From Eopsaltria australis (Eukaryota > Chordata > Aves > Passeriformes > Petroicidae): a stretch of 64,000 nucleotides of DNA. The notes beneath the pieces are model-generated. The model was given only the letters and a program-made list of their open reading frames with translations, did not search any database and was not told the origin of the DNA. The position numbers and the translations under genes were made by a program. Shown here one piece after another: positions 1 through 12,704 of this stretch. The DNA is taken from the NCBI GenBank assembly GCA_034509425.1, contig JAVTVJ010000458.1, forward strand, positions 1,054,001 through 1,118,000, written 5' to 3'. Every line of letters starts with the position of its first letter. The first letter of the stretch is position 1.

Positions 1-1826
1 TGCAAGTGATAGAGGAGGCTTTTTTGTCATGTAGCAGGAAACATTCTGAGTGACTCCAGCATGGTTTTCCTCTTGTCAACAAGTTAATTTGAAGAAAAAT
101 AGCTGTGCTTCCAAAATAATAGTGTCTCCTGTCATAGAAGTGCTGAACACTTGGTTCTGCTACAAGGATTTTTATTAGAGAGAAGCAAGACTAATTTACA
201 AACATCAAGAAGCAGAATGTGATAAACCTGGCTGTGCTTGGATGTTTAGAGAATCTGCACTGTCAGTTTAGCTACAAATGTGCTGTGGCAGTCAGGAACA
301 CTGCCAAAGCTCACTTTATATTCTAAAAGGATTCCTTGTTTTCCTGAGATGGACAAAGGTTATAAAGTCTGACTTGATGTAGTGTATGTCTCCATCATCT
401 GGGTATTCAAAAAATAGAAGTTGAGGTCCATAAAGTCCCTTGCAGCTGTTCAGTTCCATGGATTAGAAATGTACACTTGAATTTCTTTTGTGTGGTATTT
501 TCATTTGAGACACACAAGAGAGGCAGAGGGAAAGAATGAGGCAGCAGTAAGGGATTAAAAAAGCTTTTCAGCTCATCCTAAAAAGAAATATATTGCATCT
601 ATCCATCAGTCATATTGCCCGTGAGCATTTTAGAAATTCTGAAATTCTAAAACCTTTTTGATAGATTTTGCCTCTAAATGTGTGTTGCAATTCACTGCTT
701 CATTCACTATTTTGCACTGATCCAAAATATAATGAATTCATAATTGTCCACAGCATGGCTGGAGAGCTACCTGAGTTTTGATAAAGACAATTTCACAACC
801 TTCTCCAACTCTGTCAGCATAGGTTTCAGTTATTTGCCTCACTTTGTGTTCTGATGAAGTCTGGAAATAGCTAAAAACACCAATAGTGTGTGCTCCTGGG
901 TCTGATTTTGTATAGCTTTTATTTCTCCTTTCTCCCAAAAAGAAACACATCCTTATGGCCTCCCTGCCACCTTCATGAAAACAAGCTGTTACATCTCTCT
1001 CTCCTGGATATTTTTCAGAACCTCCACGTGGATATTTTTATCATTTTTCAACCCATAATATCCTAATACCTCCTGAGGGATTCCCTGTGAACCCTTAGTC
1101 CTAGTGCTGCAAACACTAAATGGCATTTAAGGCTCAAAGCTGGTTTAATTTGTTCCTTCAGCAGCAAATCAGAGGCTGGGTTTTTAAATCTAAGGACATC
1201 TCCTCGTAGCCAGCAAAAGCTGGAGCCCTGGAAACTGTGCTGCATGCAAATGAGAGCCAGCTCTGTAATTGGGAGGCTGAGCACAGGGTAATTATGGCCT
1301 CTGAATTGGGTGGCATGTTTATTTGAACACATATGTACCCCAGCTACAAATCAGCACTAAATTATACAAGTCAAGGCCTCTTTGACTTGAAACAGCTGCT
1401 AAAGGCAGAAATCAAACACACAGAGACACCTGACAGACACTGAGTGCTGCAAGCTGTACTGGGAGCTTTCAAACACCACCAGTGCTTCTACCAACATTTC
1501 TGCTTTGGCTTTTATCATGTAAAGGCATTACTTGACTCCCTCTGAAAATAAAGATATCTAAGGGAGATGAAATAAGAGCAAAATCTATATCTGAATGTAT
1601 TATTTGCCTGTTGCCTCAGAGAGCAGCTCATTGCTGCAGTGCTCTAACGAGCCACTCTGACTGCATTGCTAATGAAACACTCCTGCTCTCTGCAGCCTCA
1701 GACAGCATTTCTGTACTCACACACAAAGGCAGAGCCTTTTCTTTCTGATTCCACAGGAAAAGTTGGAGAGAGTTCAGAACTCCCAACTTCAGCACATCCA
1801 GAGCGAATCTGCTTGGACAGAATGAA
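1..1826. other. Non-coding AT-rich DNA, no gene seen
   Basis: No exon, RNA gene or clear mobile element is visible. The open frames here are short and overlap one another in several frames. The stretch is CpG-poor and contains scattered A/T runs typical of avian intergenic or intronic DNA. Degraded old repeats could be missed by eye. Confidence 0.6.
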
Positions 1827-1901
1827 GGGAAGGGAAAGGGAATGGGAAGGGGAAGGGGAAGAGGGAAGGGCAAAGGGAAAGGGAAAGGGAAAGGGAAAGG
1901 G
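1827..1901 (+). repeat. (GGGAAA)n purine microsatellite, G-quadruplex capable
   Basis: A purine-only tract, apart from one T and one C, with 13 separate runs of three or four G spaced by two to four bases. The last third is a clean GGGAAA hexamer array; the first part mixes GGGAA, GGGAAA and GGGGAA. Runs of three G with loops this short fit the usual G-quadruplex pattern on the + strand. Long purine/pyrimidine tracts of this kind are normally unstable in length. Open frames of lysine/glycine or proline/phenylalanine repeats across it are by-products of the repeat and not genes. Confidence 0.9.
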
Positions 1902-2002
1902 ATTTTCCAATTAGTACAGAAGGGAGCTCCACCTGAGACTGATAACGTGGGGCTGTTTCAGGGTCAGGGATCTTGGGCCTTGCTGGTGCTTCCCTGTGGA
2001 AG

Positions 2003-2044
2003 CAGTGGGAAAGAGAATCCATTCAATGGGAAAGAGAATCATTA
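2003..2044. repeat. Two-copy 20-bp direct repeat
   Basis: The block reading AATGGGAAAGAGAATC with a short tail occurs twice back to back, with one early mismatch. It lies between the GGGAAA array and the CR1 fragment and looks like a simple local slippage duplication. Confidence 0.65.
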
Positions 2045-2114
2045 ACAATGCAAATAAAACTGCTGTGAAGTGGCTGAGGCAGTGAGAGAAGGGAGGGTAA
2101 AAGTGTCACCAGAG

Positions 2115-2383
2115 TCAGAATCCCAGAATGGTTTGGGTTTGGGAGGGATCCTAAAGCTCATCCCATTGCACCCCCACACCTTCCACCAGCCCAGGGTGCT
2201 CCCAGCCCCACCCAACCTGGCCTTGGACACTTTGGAGTTCTCTGGGAAACCTGAACCAGGGTCTCACCATCCTCACAGGGGAGATTTTTTCCTAATATCT
2301 CCTTCAAACTCACTCTGTGTCAGTCTGAAGCCATTCCCCCTTGTCCTGGCACTACGTGCCCTTGTGAGAAGTTTCTTGATGAA
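2115..2383 (-). mobile_element. CR1 LINE 3'-end fragment
   Basis: The + strand starts with CAGAATGGTTTGGGTT followed by a GGGAGGGATCCTAAAGCTCATC-type block. This is the reverse complement of the CR1 3' end, so the element lies on the minus strand. The order then runs through the 'cccagcccca...cctggccttggacac' part, the 'ctcaccatcctcacaggg' part and the 'gccattcccccttgtcctggcac' part, as in CR1 3' regions. Only about 270 bp remain, so it is strongly 5'-truncated, which is normal for CR1. It lacks the reverse transcriptase region and cannot code. A 124-residue open frame across it on the + strand is antisense and not a gene. Family assigned from memory; the subfamily is not determined. Confidence 0.88.
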
Positions 2384-4655
2384 AGGTATCTATGCAAAAA
2401 TAATTCAGTTTTTCTCCTCGCTTTCTCAGTTTCTGCTAAGCTGAGTTTTTCTGAGGGAGAAGACAGGAATAGCCATTAAATCAGACCTAAGCTCTTCCTT
2501 CCCTCACCCCTTAATGAATGCCATAAAACCCAGCCTGCTGGGTCTCTCATTATCAGCTAATCATGCTGGACCTAAAATAACTTTGCCTCTGAAGTTTTAT
2601 CAGAACCTGACCTTTCCTTAAAACCTTTTAATAAATTGTCACTTTCTTATGAAACCGAATCTTGGGGAAAGATCTGGCCAAGGTTTTCTCCATGGACTTT
2701 TACTTTAGACATAATCACACGATTGTGCATACATGATCACACACACACTGTCCTCACAGCACTATTGATCAGCCAGCATTTTTGTGAAACTTTAGTTTTA
2801 TTTTCAGCCATAGACATTTTTTATTATCTTTCTGTGGATAAATGGGAAGAACACAAAAAAGAAAGTTCAGGGGTCAAGACAAAGACAAGGAGATTGCACC
2901 AATACACCCAGTGCAGCAGCTCAGCCTTCTCTTCATCACTAGAGTTTATAGAGAATTGTTATTTTAACCTGACAAAGCCACAGTTACAGTTTTATCAGTC
3001 TTTGTTATCAGCTTGTCAACCACCCAATAAATACATTCCATCATCTCAGTGGGAGTTTTAGTCATTTAGATGGTAATTCCTGTTTCATAGGTATGTTCTA
3101 CACCAGCTGCCAAATGTAATCATCTATAGTATTACTGGTGATGGATTTTAACACTTTTCACTTGTGTGTAGTTTTATTATGTAGGAAGTATCTGAAATTA
3201 AATTTATATGCCCCATCTACGCAGGACATCTTCCTCTTGAAATCTGAAAACATTGCTGCACTTTCTGAGATGTGACAGCAGGAGAAAATAACAAAAATGT
3301 ATCTCAAATCCAATTAAAAATTTCCTGAGCAGTCTAAGCTACCACTGAATGTTTTTTATCCTGGTCTGTTTGTGAAGTGCCCTTTGCTTTGGTTTTTTTT
3401 TGTTGAAGCAATCTTGGTGGTGTAGGAGAAGTGATTTAGAAAGGAATTAGAAAGCAGAATGAAATACAAATCAGCCACTTGTTTCCAGTATGGTCCTTTT
3501 TGGACCAGAATAAAAACCTTCTCTGTGACTTATTCATGCATGATGCCTTCTAAATTTTTGCTTTTTTGGGAGAAAGGTAGGGGGGACAAGGGGAGAAAGA
3601 CCCTCAGACCCAAAGCTTTCCTTAATAATGCCCTGATAAAAGGAAGTGCATGTTTCTAGTAAAAGGTCTGTTAATATCTGCTGTGATAAAATAGCTTTGT
3701 ATTTACAATAATAAAAGCTCTCATTTCCCTTCCTTAACAATGGCTGTTACAACTTTGCTGCCCTCTAAACCAGAAGTACAAAATGCAGAGAAGGCAGTAA
3801 GAAAAGAGATGTGGAATGATGAATTGCATTCAGCATCAAAAATATGTAGGGAAAAGAGTCAGAATGGCTGTTAGAGAAATCATATCAGGAAAGATAAGAA
3901 AGCTCACAGAACATCAGTCACTCTCATTCTGCATGTTTGCTGGCAAGAAACAAAACACTTCCCTTTGTGTGGGGCACAAAGGCAGGATCTGAGAAAAATA
4001 ACACGAGAGCACTAGAAAGTATCAGCTAAAATAAAACAGACTCCAGTGCTGCCATTTGCAGTATCCTGGAGTGCCTGCAGAAGCTTCTTCCTCAAGCATT
4101 AGCAGTGGCAGAATGAAGCATCCTGAAAGCCTTTGTGTTAATTCTTACAGTGCTCAGGTGATGTTGGGGCCTGGCCATAGCATGCAAAGCTCCTGCAAGG
4201 CTGTGTTTAAAACAAGAAGCTACAAGCAGTTCTCCCTAAATTGCTCCTTCCTGCACTTCCAGACGTGGCCACAAACCCTGCACTGGAGTAAGAAATGCAG
4301 AGTCCCAAGGTCCGTCAGCTCTTTGCAGTTTGCTTCTGCACTGGGCTAAAAAGACGAGTATTACAAACCAAATCTCTAACCTGTGAAACGCTGCAGCCTC
4401 TGCTCAGCCCTCTCTGCTTGTTTAAAAGAATAATGATATAAAACTCATCATCATCTCGGCATTTAGGAACACTTCCCTGCTGGAACCCAATCTCCCCCAG
4501 AAGGCTGTGGCTGCCTGGGTGGCAGCAAGAGTTTGTCACGAGGGTCCTTGCAATGACATCTCCTGGTGGGTCAGGTAAAGCTTCCCAAAGGCCTGCTCTG
4601 CAGAGCTGGGCTCCATCCATGCACCAGACCCTGGGAAGGCAAATCCAGAACTGTG
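2384..4655. other. Non-coding AT-rich DNA, no gene seen
   Basis: Apart from a short CA run near 2735 and a T9 run near 3393, nothing stands out. An open frame of 141 residues at 2636-3061 has no recognisable domain, no sign of splice sites and ordinary AT-rich composition, so I do not call it. Confidence 0.55.
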
Positions 4656-4659
4656 AATG

Positions 4660-4784
4660 TCTTCCCTTCTCCCTGCCCTGAGCTTTCATTGCTGAGCACC
4701 AGGTCGTGGGCTGGGATATCCCTTTGGCCAGCTGGAGTCACCCCCAGCCTTGACAGCATTTACAAGTCCAGAGTCTAATAAATT
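4660..4784 (-). mobile_element. Possible scrap of avian retroviral LTR (uncertain)
   Basis: Around 4692-4732 the order of short blocks (CTGAGCA, a GTC core, then ATATCCCTTTGGCCAG) resembles the central promoter-region part of the avian LTR type that is better preserved at 55409-55740, read in the same minus orientation. The flanks on both sides cannot be aligned convincingly by eye, and the 16-bp core could be chance. If real, it is a heavily decayed LTR remnant. Alternatively it is unique DNA. An AATAAA at 4777-4782 sits two bases before the adjoining A16 run. Confidence 0.3.
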
Positions 4785-4800
4785 AAAAAAAAAAAAAAAA
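4785..4800. repeat. A16 run
   Basis: Sixteen A preceded by AATAAATT. It could be a simple homopolymer or the tail of a retroposed RNA; no parent transcript is recognisable upstream. Confidence 0.8.
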
Positions 4801-7800
4801 TCTTGATAAACAGTATTAATTTTAATTTTTTTTATCTAAGCCTGGTATTTAAACCAGCTTTGAGCAATGTTTTTCAGATTTTAAAGAGAAGCAGAGTCAC
4901 TGTACAGGAGTTCAACCTGTAGCTAACGGGGGAAAGGGAGTTAGCAGTATCTGCAACCAGAATTTTCAACTGCTGAATTTATAACACTTCAGGTCTGAAG
5001 TTCTCTGAAGGACAAAGCACAGCCCCTATTAATTTCCATCTTAAAAGTTCCATCTCCAAAGTCTGTCTTTTTCTTTGATGTGTAAAAACTGAGGTGCATC
5101 CAGAATGAGCACTTACCTGTGGAAACATGGCAATTAGTTCTGCATGAAAGCAATCAAGTCAGATTCAAGAACAGGAACAAGCTCTTCTGTCTCACATGCT
5201 GTCCCAGAAGACCCTCCTTCCAAAAGGATGATCAAGAATACTGGGAAATATTTAACAGCAAAGGAATATTTTATGTGAAACATAAAAGAGTGGCCCTCAA
5301 ACCATTAAATTTTAGGTCTAAAGGGTTAAAAACCGAACAGTAGAACAAAACTTTAAAGTGTTAGGTCTGGAAAAAATGGAAATGAGCTGGAATTTGTATT
5401 CTGAAGAAGAACTGAAGTAGAGCAAGAGAAGAAAACAGCTGCTTCAGGAATACAAACTCTAAATTTATGAATGTGAGAGAGGACAGTGTGATTAAGCTGT
5501 TTAATGTTCTGTGTAGAACACCAGAAATGTTGGCTTGGTATATTTAACTAGGAAAGCTAAAAAACCAATGAGTCCAGGCTGGACAAAGTTCATCAGTGGG
5601 TTACCTTCCCATTCTTTTTGATTATTTTTGAATTATTTATGGTCCCACTCATGCTTGAGCCTGAAAAAACTGCATTGCAATAGAGAAGGGCCTCAGAAGT
5701 CCCAGTGCCAGTCCCAGCCAGTGGTGAGTCCCAGGTGGCACTGAAGGGACCCTTGGCCCAAGCCAAGCCAGCAAGGTTTGCTCACCACAACAGCTACCAC
5801 AGCATTTAATTATTTTACTGCATTCTTCTACATCTCTAAATGGCTTCTTCAGAACACAACAGAGCAGAAATCCTAAACTATACACAGGAGAGAAAATACA
5901 GATTTTATTCCAGGAGTGAAACAAATGTAATGTCACCAGAGAACTCCAGTAACAGGGCCATAAGGGACGTGGGGAGGTACCCAAAAGCTTGCCATCAAAT
6001 TTTAACATCACTTTCTCATTCTTCTTTTTTTGCTTTCTGTCTCAACTTTGGTTGTTTTAACCACCCTCAAAACAACAAATAAGTTAGCCTGCACATAATA
6101 ATATATAGGCTAAGATAATATTGTCTATTATTTATATCTATTGTCTGCTACTTACCCTCAAACCAGCTGCAGTGGGTAAAGGAAGAAGGGGAATTTTGCC
6201 ATTCTGATAATCTATTGCTGTTCTGGTTATCCTGAGAGATTCTGCAAGTCTGCACCAGGGCAGAATTAGGGTCAGCTAATGAGAACTGAAGGCTCCTGAA
6301 GCATTTCATCCCTATAAGCACGAGTGTGTTTATACACACACACACCACACCTTGCAGCACTGCACCACAAACAAAACCAGGTGAGCTCAAGAACAATTCC
6401 TGCTCTCACAGCCACCACACACTCCTGCAATCAATCAGAGTGAAATTTGGATCAGTGAGTATTGAGAGGGACCCGTGTTTGCCTGGAGGAATAAATCACT
6501 GAGGAGTGGCAGACTGCTTGTGACACGAGCCAATAACTGCTCCTCTCAGGAGAAAACACCGTGGAGAACAAATGTCATTTCTCTGCAGGGAGTAAATGAG
6601 CACAACTCTGCTCACTGGGACTCTCCTTGCACGCTGAAGGATTCAGTTCAGTGGCAGCACTGCCTTTACACACGCTCCAGTGGGAGCAGGAGAGCCTTGA
6701 TGCTCCTGCCTTGAGGACAGAGCAACCTTAAAGTCACCCCAATTGGAGCCAAGCCTGGAAGAGACCTCTCGTAAAACCTCTTTACAATCAAACCTGACAG
6801 CAGAGTGCAGCTTTCCTGGGGAATGGACAAACAAAGAGCTCAGCAGTGAGGGGATGGGCTCGCAGGCAACACAAATCCACCTCTTTTTCCACGGTCCCAC
6901 AGAAAAGTCCATGGGAATCCTTTGTAAGTACAGTTCTGGAAGTTCTTGGCTCCTTCCAAGAACAGCAGAGATTCACCAACACAAAGCACCATCCTCTTTC
7001 TATTTGCTGTAGGCAAAAATCTAAAATTAAAACCAATTTTTGTGACTGTTTGCTGAAATAATCAGTTTTATTCTCGTTTACAATTACTCCAGAATATAAA
7101 AGAAACTGCTGGATACATTATCAGTTACACATTGCTTGCCAGTCTCTGCTATTTATGATGCTAAATTATACAGCCTAAGTACAAAACCAAAAGTTGCCAA
7201 AAATCAGGGAGTTTATAAATTGGGAAAGCAGAAGAGGTAGGAGGGATAAGCTAATGCCATTAGAAGCAATGGTTAGCCTGCTTCAAAAGGAGAATTCTGT
7301 GTCCTATTCAACAGGTAAATAATCAATAAATTCCATCCATTTGAATATAATTTAGGAGACACTATCCTGTGATAGCTACTGTCAAGCACACAATTATTTT
7401 TTGGGTACTATTGTGATTTTTTTTTGTATGATGAGTCCTAATTTCTAAGAGTACCATAAATTTGGATTGCAAATGAAGCCAGGTGCTTTTATGCCATGTC
7501 CTACTTCTTTCTCATGTACAAATTCCCTTTATAGCTACTTATCTTAAGATTTTAATTTAAAAGCTAATCCTCTAAAATTAATATTAATTAATTGTATTTC
7601 CCTACCCCCTTTCCATGCTTTCAGTTCCAGGTTTTCAGCCGGAATGGCCTCCAGCTCACAGAGAAACAGATCTGTGTCAGCTTGCTGAATAACCCTGGTG
7701 CTGTTCAGCCACTCAGAACTCCTCCATCTGTGTGTCCATCCATCCATCCCGAGATCCAGCTGCTCTCAGAATGCCTCACCCGCCTCACCTGATGGATCCA

Positions 7801-8939
7801 CATCCCAAATCTGCTCCCACCAAAGCTGCCCTGCCAGCACAGGCAGCCACTGACCTGCCTGGAGCCCTCAGGTGTTTGTTTACCTGGCCAGGTGCAGTGT
7901 TGGCTTCACAAACCAACTTTGCTGCTGCCAGAGGTAAAGGGAGACCTTCAGAGGAGGTTTGTAATGAGAAAATGAAATCACTCACTAGGAGCATTCTAGC
8001 AAAAATTAATAGAAAGCAAACATTTCACCCAGGAAGGAGAACAGCTCAGATTCCACCAGACTGACAAGTTAAGGTTTCCCTTCACATGCACAGATCCTTT
8101 GGTTTTCCACTGATAGGCATTTAGGCAACTCAATTATTTTATTATTGAAATTAGATAATGAGATAATTATACAAACTTCCTTTCTGAGCTCGTACATGCT
8201 CTGCTGACACAGGTTGCAGAAATATTCCTGCCAAGAATTTGATTATTAAATGTGAACTTGCTTCAGCAGAGGTGCAGAAATGCCCTTGGTTCTTTGTCTC
8301 ACATCTGTGCAGCTCTTTTTTAGATCAACACAAAGTTCAACACATGGGATGTGAATCAGCAGCTAATCATTTTCCAAAATATTTGGCTAGTAAATATTAC
8401 CTTAGAAGAAATATTCTCTTTTAACAAGAGATTTTGTTGCAAAAGCTTTACTTTTATTTTCATTGACATGCTTTACTATGCATAGCAAGTCAGTTTTTAA
8501 TGAAAGATAGCAACAATATACTTAAAAGTCACATAACCAACAGACTATGTTTAATGAATGACCCTTGGACAAGGTACCAATGCATTTTAGTAGCTAAATT
8601 TCCAGTGAGGTAAACATTCCATCATTTGGATATCAAAGCTGCTGCCTTGAGCAGCTATTCACTGCTGGGACATCTGCAGGAGCTGAAGCTGCTGCCTCCC
8701 AGCTGTTTATTACCATAACTCTTTTGCCAAAAATTGCCAGTCCCACAGAATGGGATACTGCTGAGCCAGAAGAATGCAGGACACCAGGATTCCCTCATCA
8801 TCTGTCTCAGCCAAGTTCACTCCACTCCAATGGTCATGCATTGTGGTGAATCAAAGGAATGGGAGGATTTCTTCTAAAGATTAGATGTTCAGTGTCACAT
8901 TTTGTAACATGGTAAAAATAAATTTAATTACCAAAAGAA
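4801..8939. other. Non-coding DNA, no gene seen
   Basis: Contains a short CA-rich run near 6333-6350, a (CCAT)3 run near 7736-7748 and an AT-rich patch with several TAAT cores near 7548-7598 (TTAATATTAATTAATTG). TAAT cores bind homeodomain proteins but are expected by chance in such AT-rich DNA. Overlapping open frames near 7544-8064 have no recognisable product. Confidence 0.55.
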
Positions 8940-9405
8940 CTGCTCCAACACTGAGCCCTTTCCATGGGCTGCAGCTGTCCCCAAACTGCTCCAATGTGGG
9001 TTTTCCATGGGGACACAGCTTTTCTCAGGAATCCCCTGCTCTGGGTGGGCTCCCCCAGGGGCTGCAGGTGGATCCCGGCTGCCTCTGCATGGGCTGCACG
9101 TGGGGCTGCAGGGGAACCTCTGCTCCAGAGCCTGGAGCCGCTCCTGCCCCTCGTCCTGCACTGCCCTGGGGTCTGCAGGGCTGTTTATCCCATATTCTCA
9201 CACCTCTCTTTTCCAGCTGCAGCTGCTGCTGTGCAGAAACTTTGTCCCACATCAGCCCAGAGGAGCAGTCACTGCCACTGCCAGGCTCAGCCCATACCCA
9301 GCAGCAGCTCCACGCTGGAGCCTTGGCACTGCTGGGCACGGGGGAACCTTCCAGCACCCTTGTATCCCCCTCAGCACCAAAACCTGGCCCTGTAAACACG
9401 GCAGA
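8940..9405 (+). repeat. GC-rich dispersed avian repeat with internal sub-repeats
   Basis: A sharply GC-rich island in AT-rich surroundings. The first 200 bp are built from imperfect copies of a 40-50 bp motif that starts near CTGCTCC and runs into CCATGGG or CAGGGG and GCTGCAGG; copies start near 8940, 8986, 9035 and 9080. The second part has the order 'cctggagccgctcctgcccc', 'ctgcactgccctggggtctg', 'gctgtttatcccatattctc', and ends with 'accaaaacctggccctgtaa'. From memory this order matches a high-copy repeat of passerine genomes, probably linked to an LTR element, but I cannot name the family. Open frames up to 238 residues that cross it exist in three frames at once, which reflects the low stop density of GC-rich repeat DNA and does not indicate a gene. 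Confidence 0.6.
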
Positions 9406-12400
9406 GGAGACCAAACAGCCACAGCAGCACCAATCCAAGAGCCAAAGGAGCTGCCAGGATCAGGGAGGGGTCAGAGCTGTGCCACGCTCACTCCTCACCC
9501 TCTGGGAGCCTCTGGCCACAGGCACAAGATTTGTTCCCAGCAATTGCACCCTGCAGAAGGTTTAGATGTCTCTGCATCATGCAAATGCACTCGTTCTGAT
9601 ACAGCAATAATCCCCAATTATAGTCTCAGCTGCAGGAATATGCTGTTAAAATCATTAGAAGGGGAAAAAACTCCTATTGAGAGAATATCCTTGATAAAGC
9701 AGCAGTGTCCCTCGTGTCAATGAGGCCCAGGGAGATACAGGTTTCTTAATGTGAGACAGAACTGTTGGTTTTAGTCTTACAGGTGGATTCATTTCTAAAT
9801 GCTGACCCTGACATATAATTTCCAATAAAAGCTGTCCTTTTCTATCTAATTCCCATCTTTCAGCTGAGACATTAGCATTTCTTATTCAACATTCTTCCCC
9901 TCTCAAGCATTACCTCAGATTAATTGGCACTGTATAAAATAAGTTCCTGGGTGCACAATGGTAACCATGGTAGCCTTCATCCTATCTTCACAATGCATAT
10001 GCAATTCAGTGCTCAGGAAAACATAATTAGCACGTAGCATAATATATTCTCTCCAAACACATCCCCGTGCTATGAAATACACTAAATCAAAGCAAATGAT
10101 GCCTACAGCCTCCACCCAACTGGGCTCCCATTGCTGAGCAGTTTCATTACAAATGAATGTACTCTTAAACTGTTGTGCTGCAGCATCCCCAATCTGCATC
10201 ATGTGCTTCTGTGCCCGTGTGCCTTTGCTGTGTGGCCGAAGGGTGGCAATGTTCTCCTGACTATCACAACTGGATTCCTGCAGGAATGGGAGCAGCTCTT
10301 CCCAGCCAAGCCAGGACGCTGTGCATCATTAACTGGAGAGCAAACTGGCTCCCAGCACATCAGCGGTGACCCTTCAGCTGCAGGAACACAAATATTAAAA
10401 CACGGTTTGGGTTGGAATCCAGCGAGCCGTGTGAAAGCACATCCGCGTGCAGCTCCTTATGGGGGGAATTAAAAAGCATATGCAGCTTAAAAAGCAAGTT
10501 CTCTGTTCCTTATCACACACAATCAGGCCCTGCTGAGGCTGCTCCTGGATGTTTGTACAGGACAATCTCAGCTCTGCAGGCAGGCAGAGGTTTCACCAGC
10601 CTGACTGCCCAGGAGGTGCCACCCAGCCCCCTGAGAGTCCCAAAGCAGCTGATTCAACCCATTTGAGAACACCTCCCTAATTCCTTTGGGGATTTGCCAG
10701 TAGTGAGGATTGAAATCATCTGGAACAAACTTCTGCAGTGAGGCTGTGAGAGCACACCCAGCCAGAGGGGCAGTGGCACAGCAGCAGTGACACGGGACAG
10801 CGTGCAGCTGGCACTGCCCTCATTAGCGCTCATCAACAATTACTGCATTTAATGGCATAAACTGGGAATAACCACACGGAGGAATAAACTCCTGCCCCTG
10901 TGCTGGACCTGCTCCTGTGATTACCAAACACAGTGTGTCCCACACCCAAATATTCAGACGTTTCAGAAATGATGTTTTTCCTGGTGTTTCACAGGGGAAA
11001 AGTTCCAGTAAGAAACCTAGAGAAAAAAAATCCATTTTCAAATGCCACCAACTCTTATCTGTTATATTACCATTAGCTACAAAAATCAAAATGAGAACCA
11101 TTTCTACACAAAATAGGATTAACAAGAGTAAGGAGATGTCCAAACCAAACCTGTCCAGGATAGTTGGTACTTAGCAAACATGAAAGTAATTTAATTCTTC
11201 ATCTGAATACATACTGGGTTTGTTGACTGAAGTGTTAGAAAGGTTGCTTTCATTAAGTCTGGGATATCAGTGTGGCAGATGAAATGCAGACATTCACTAC
11301 ACCTGTGGTAAAAATTTCAGACAACTGGTTTTGGACCTCAAATCAACTTGGCAAATATTATATGAAGTACTTACCTGGCAGTTAACTCAGCCCAGAATGC
11401 TTGGCAATTTTGATATTTACAATATATATCTTTATCCCCTGTATGTGTGCATGAGAGGAAGCACTTTCCAATCCAGAATAAAAACCTCTGAAACTGCTCT
11501 AATATTTTTAAATGCCTTTGATAATACTATTTGACCTTTCTTTTATACCAACAAGATGCTATAGACACTCTTTCTCCTGGCAAATCCTTGTGCCCTGAGC
11601 AGGGCTGTTCTCAGGACAGGATGAACTGACATTTCCACTCACACAGTGCCACCCCTCCAGGTGACATCCTCATGTCCCAGTCTGCCAGGACAACACATCA
11701 GAGCTCCATTGCAGACATTAATGGCATTATGAGCACAACATTCCAGCCACCCACATGCTAATGATGCATGTGCATCTGATTCCACACATCTTGACTTTTA
11801 GATATGTCAGGGAATGGAAATCAACATTTCTGTCAAGTAACAGCGCTACAAAAATACTTTTCAGGTACCAAAGTCATGGATTTCAATTACACAGAACCAC
11901 AGAAATGCCCTCTGTTAATACTCTAACACTTCAGCAGACATATCACACTTTCTTTTTATGGCCATTATAAAATTTGTTTGGCAAAAAGGGGACAACTGGT
12001 AAAATGGCAGCATTTTATGTGCAAAAGCATGTTAGTGCAGGAACAGCCATTTATCTTCGTGCAGGTGATGGCATTTATTTTGTGCAATTACATTGGCTTA
12101 TCTATCATCAAATAAGTGTTACATGACACCAACTTTACATTTTTCTGGAGATACAGCATTTCCTTATGTGTTTTGTCATCTGGTGTCAGCAATTCTAAAA
12201 TGCTTTAAAGTGGCTCTAATAATTGCTGGACTCACTGCACGTGTGATCAACTATCCTGGGACAGAGGAGAAATGTTAATTAGCGAGCACAGAAAGAAACC
12301 CAACAAAATGAACCAAGTTTCAGGTAGCAGAAAGATCACAAATACTTCCAGCCATACGTTTCATGTTCTGTTGCTGTTACATAAACCTGGATTTGCTTTA

Positions 12401-12684
12401 TGTAAAACGCCCAGGCAAGACTATCTGAGACTGCAGAACATTTTGGACCCAGCCTGCTAAAACATAGATTACTGAGCCCTCAGAACGAGGGTTTTTATAA
12501 CCCATCACATGAAAGGTAAATATAGCACAGGGGTGGGGGAAAAATGAGTTACTGGATCTTGAGAATGATAATTAGGCACACTCAGCTGTCCCATGCCAAA
12601 TGTCTGGGGGAAATCTTACAGGCACGTAAGTAACAGAAATGCAAGTTAAATGTCCTAAGTAATATAATTTAAACACTAACACTG

Positions 12685-12704
12685 TAAAATATTGAAATAT
12701 TTTA
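12685..12704. repeat. 20-bp AT palindrome
   Basis: Perfect 9-bp arms (TAAAATATT and AATATTTTA) separated by GA. In AT-rich DNA such a structure can arise by chance; no role is implied. Confidence 0.6.

Noticed and set aside
1628..2045. Several short frames of Pro/Phe or Gly/Lys repeats
   Set aside because: Direct translation of the GGGAAA microsatellite.
9007..9723. 238-residue open frame, the longest in the window
   Set aside because: It crosses the GC-rich repeat, competes with two other long frames in the same place, and shows no domain.
10405..10425. CR1-like core GGTTTGGGTTGGAATCC
   Set aside because: Only about 14 bases fit and neither flank continues as CR1.
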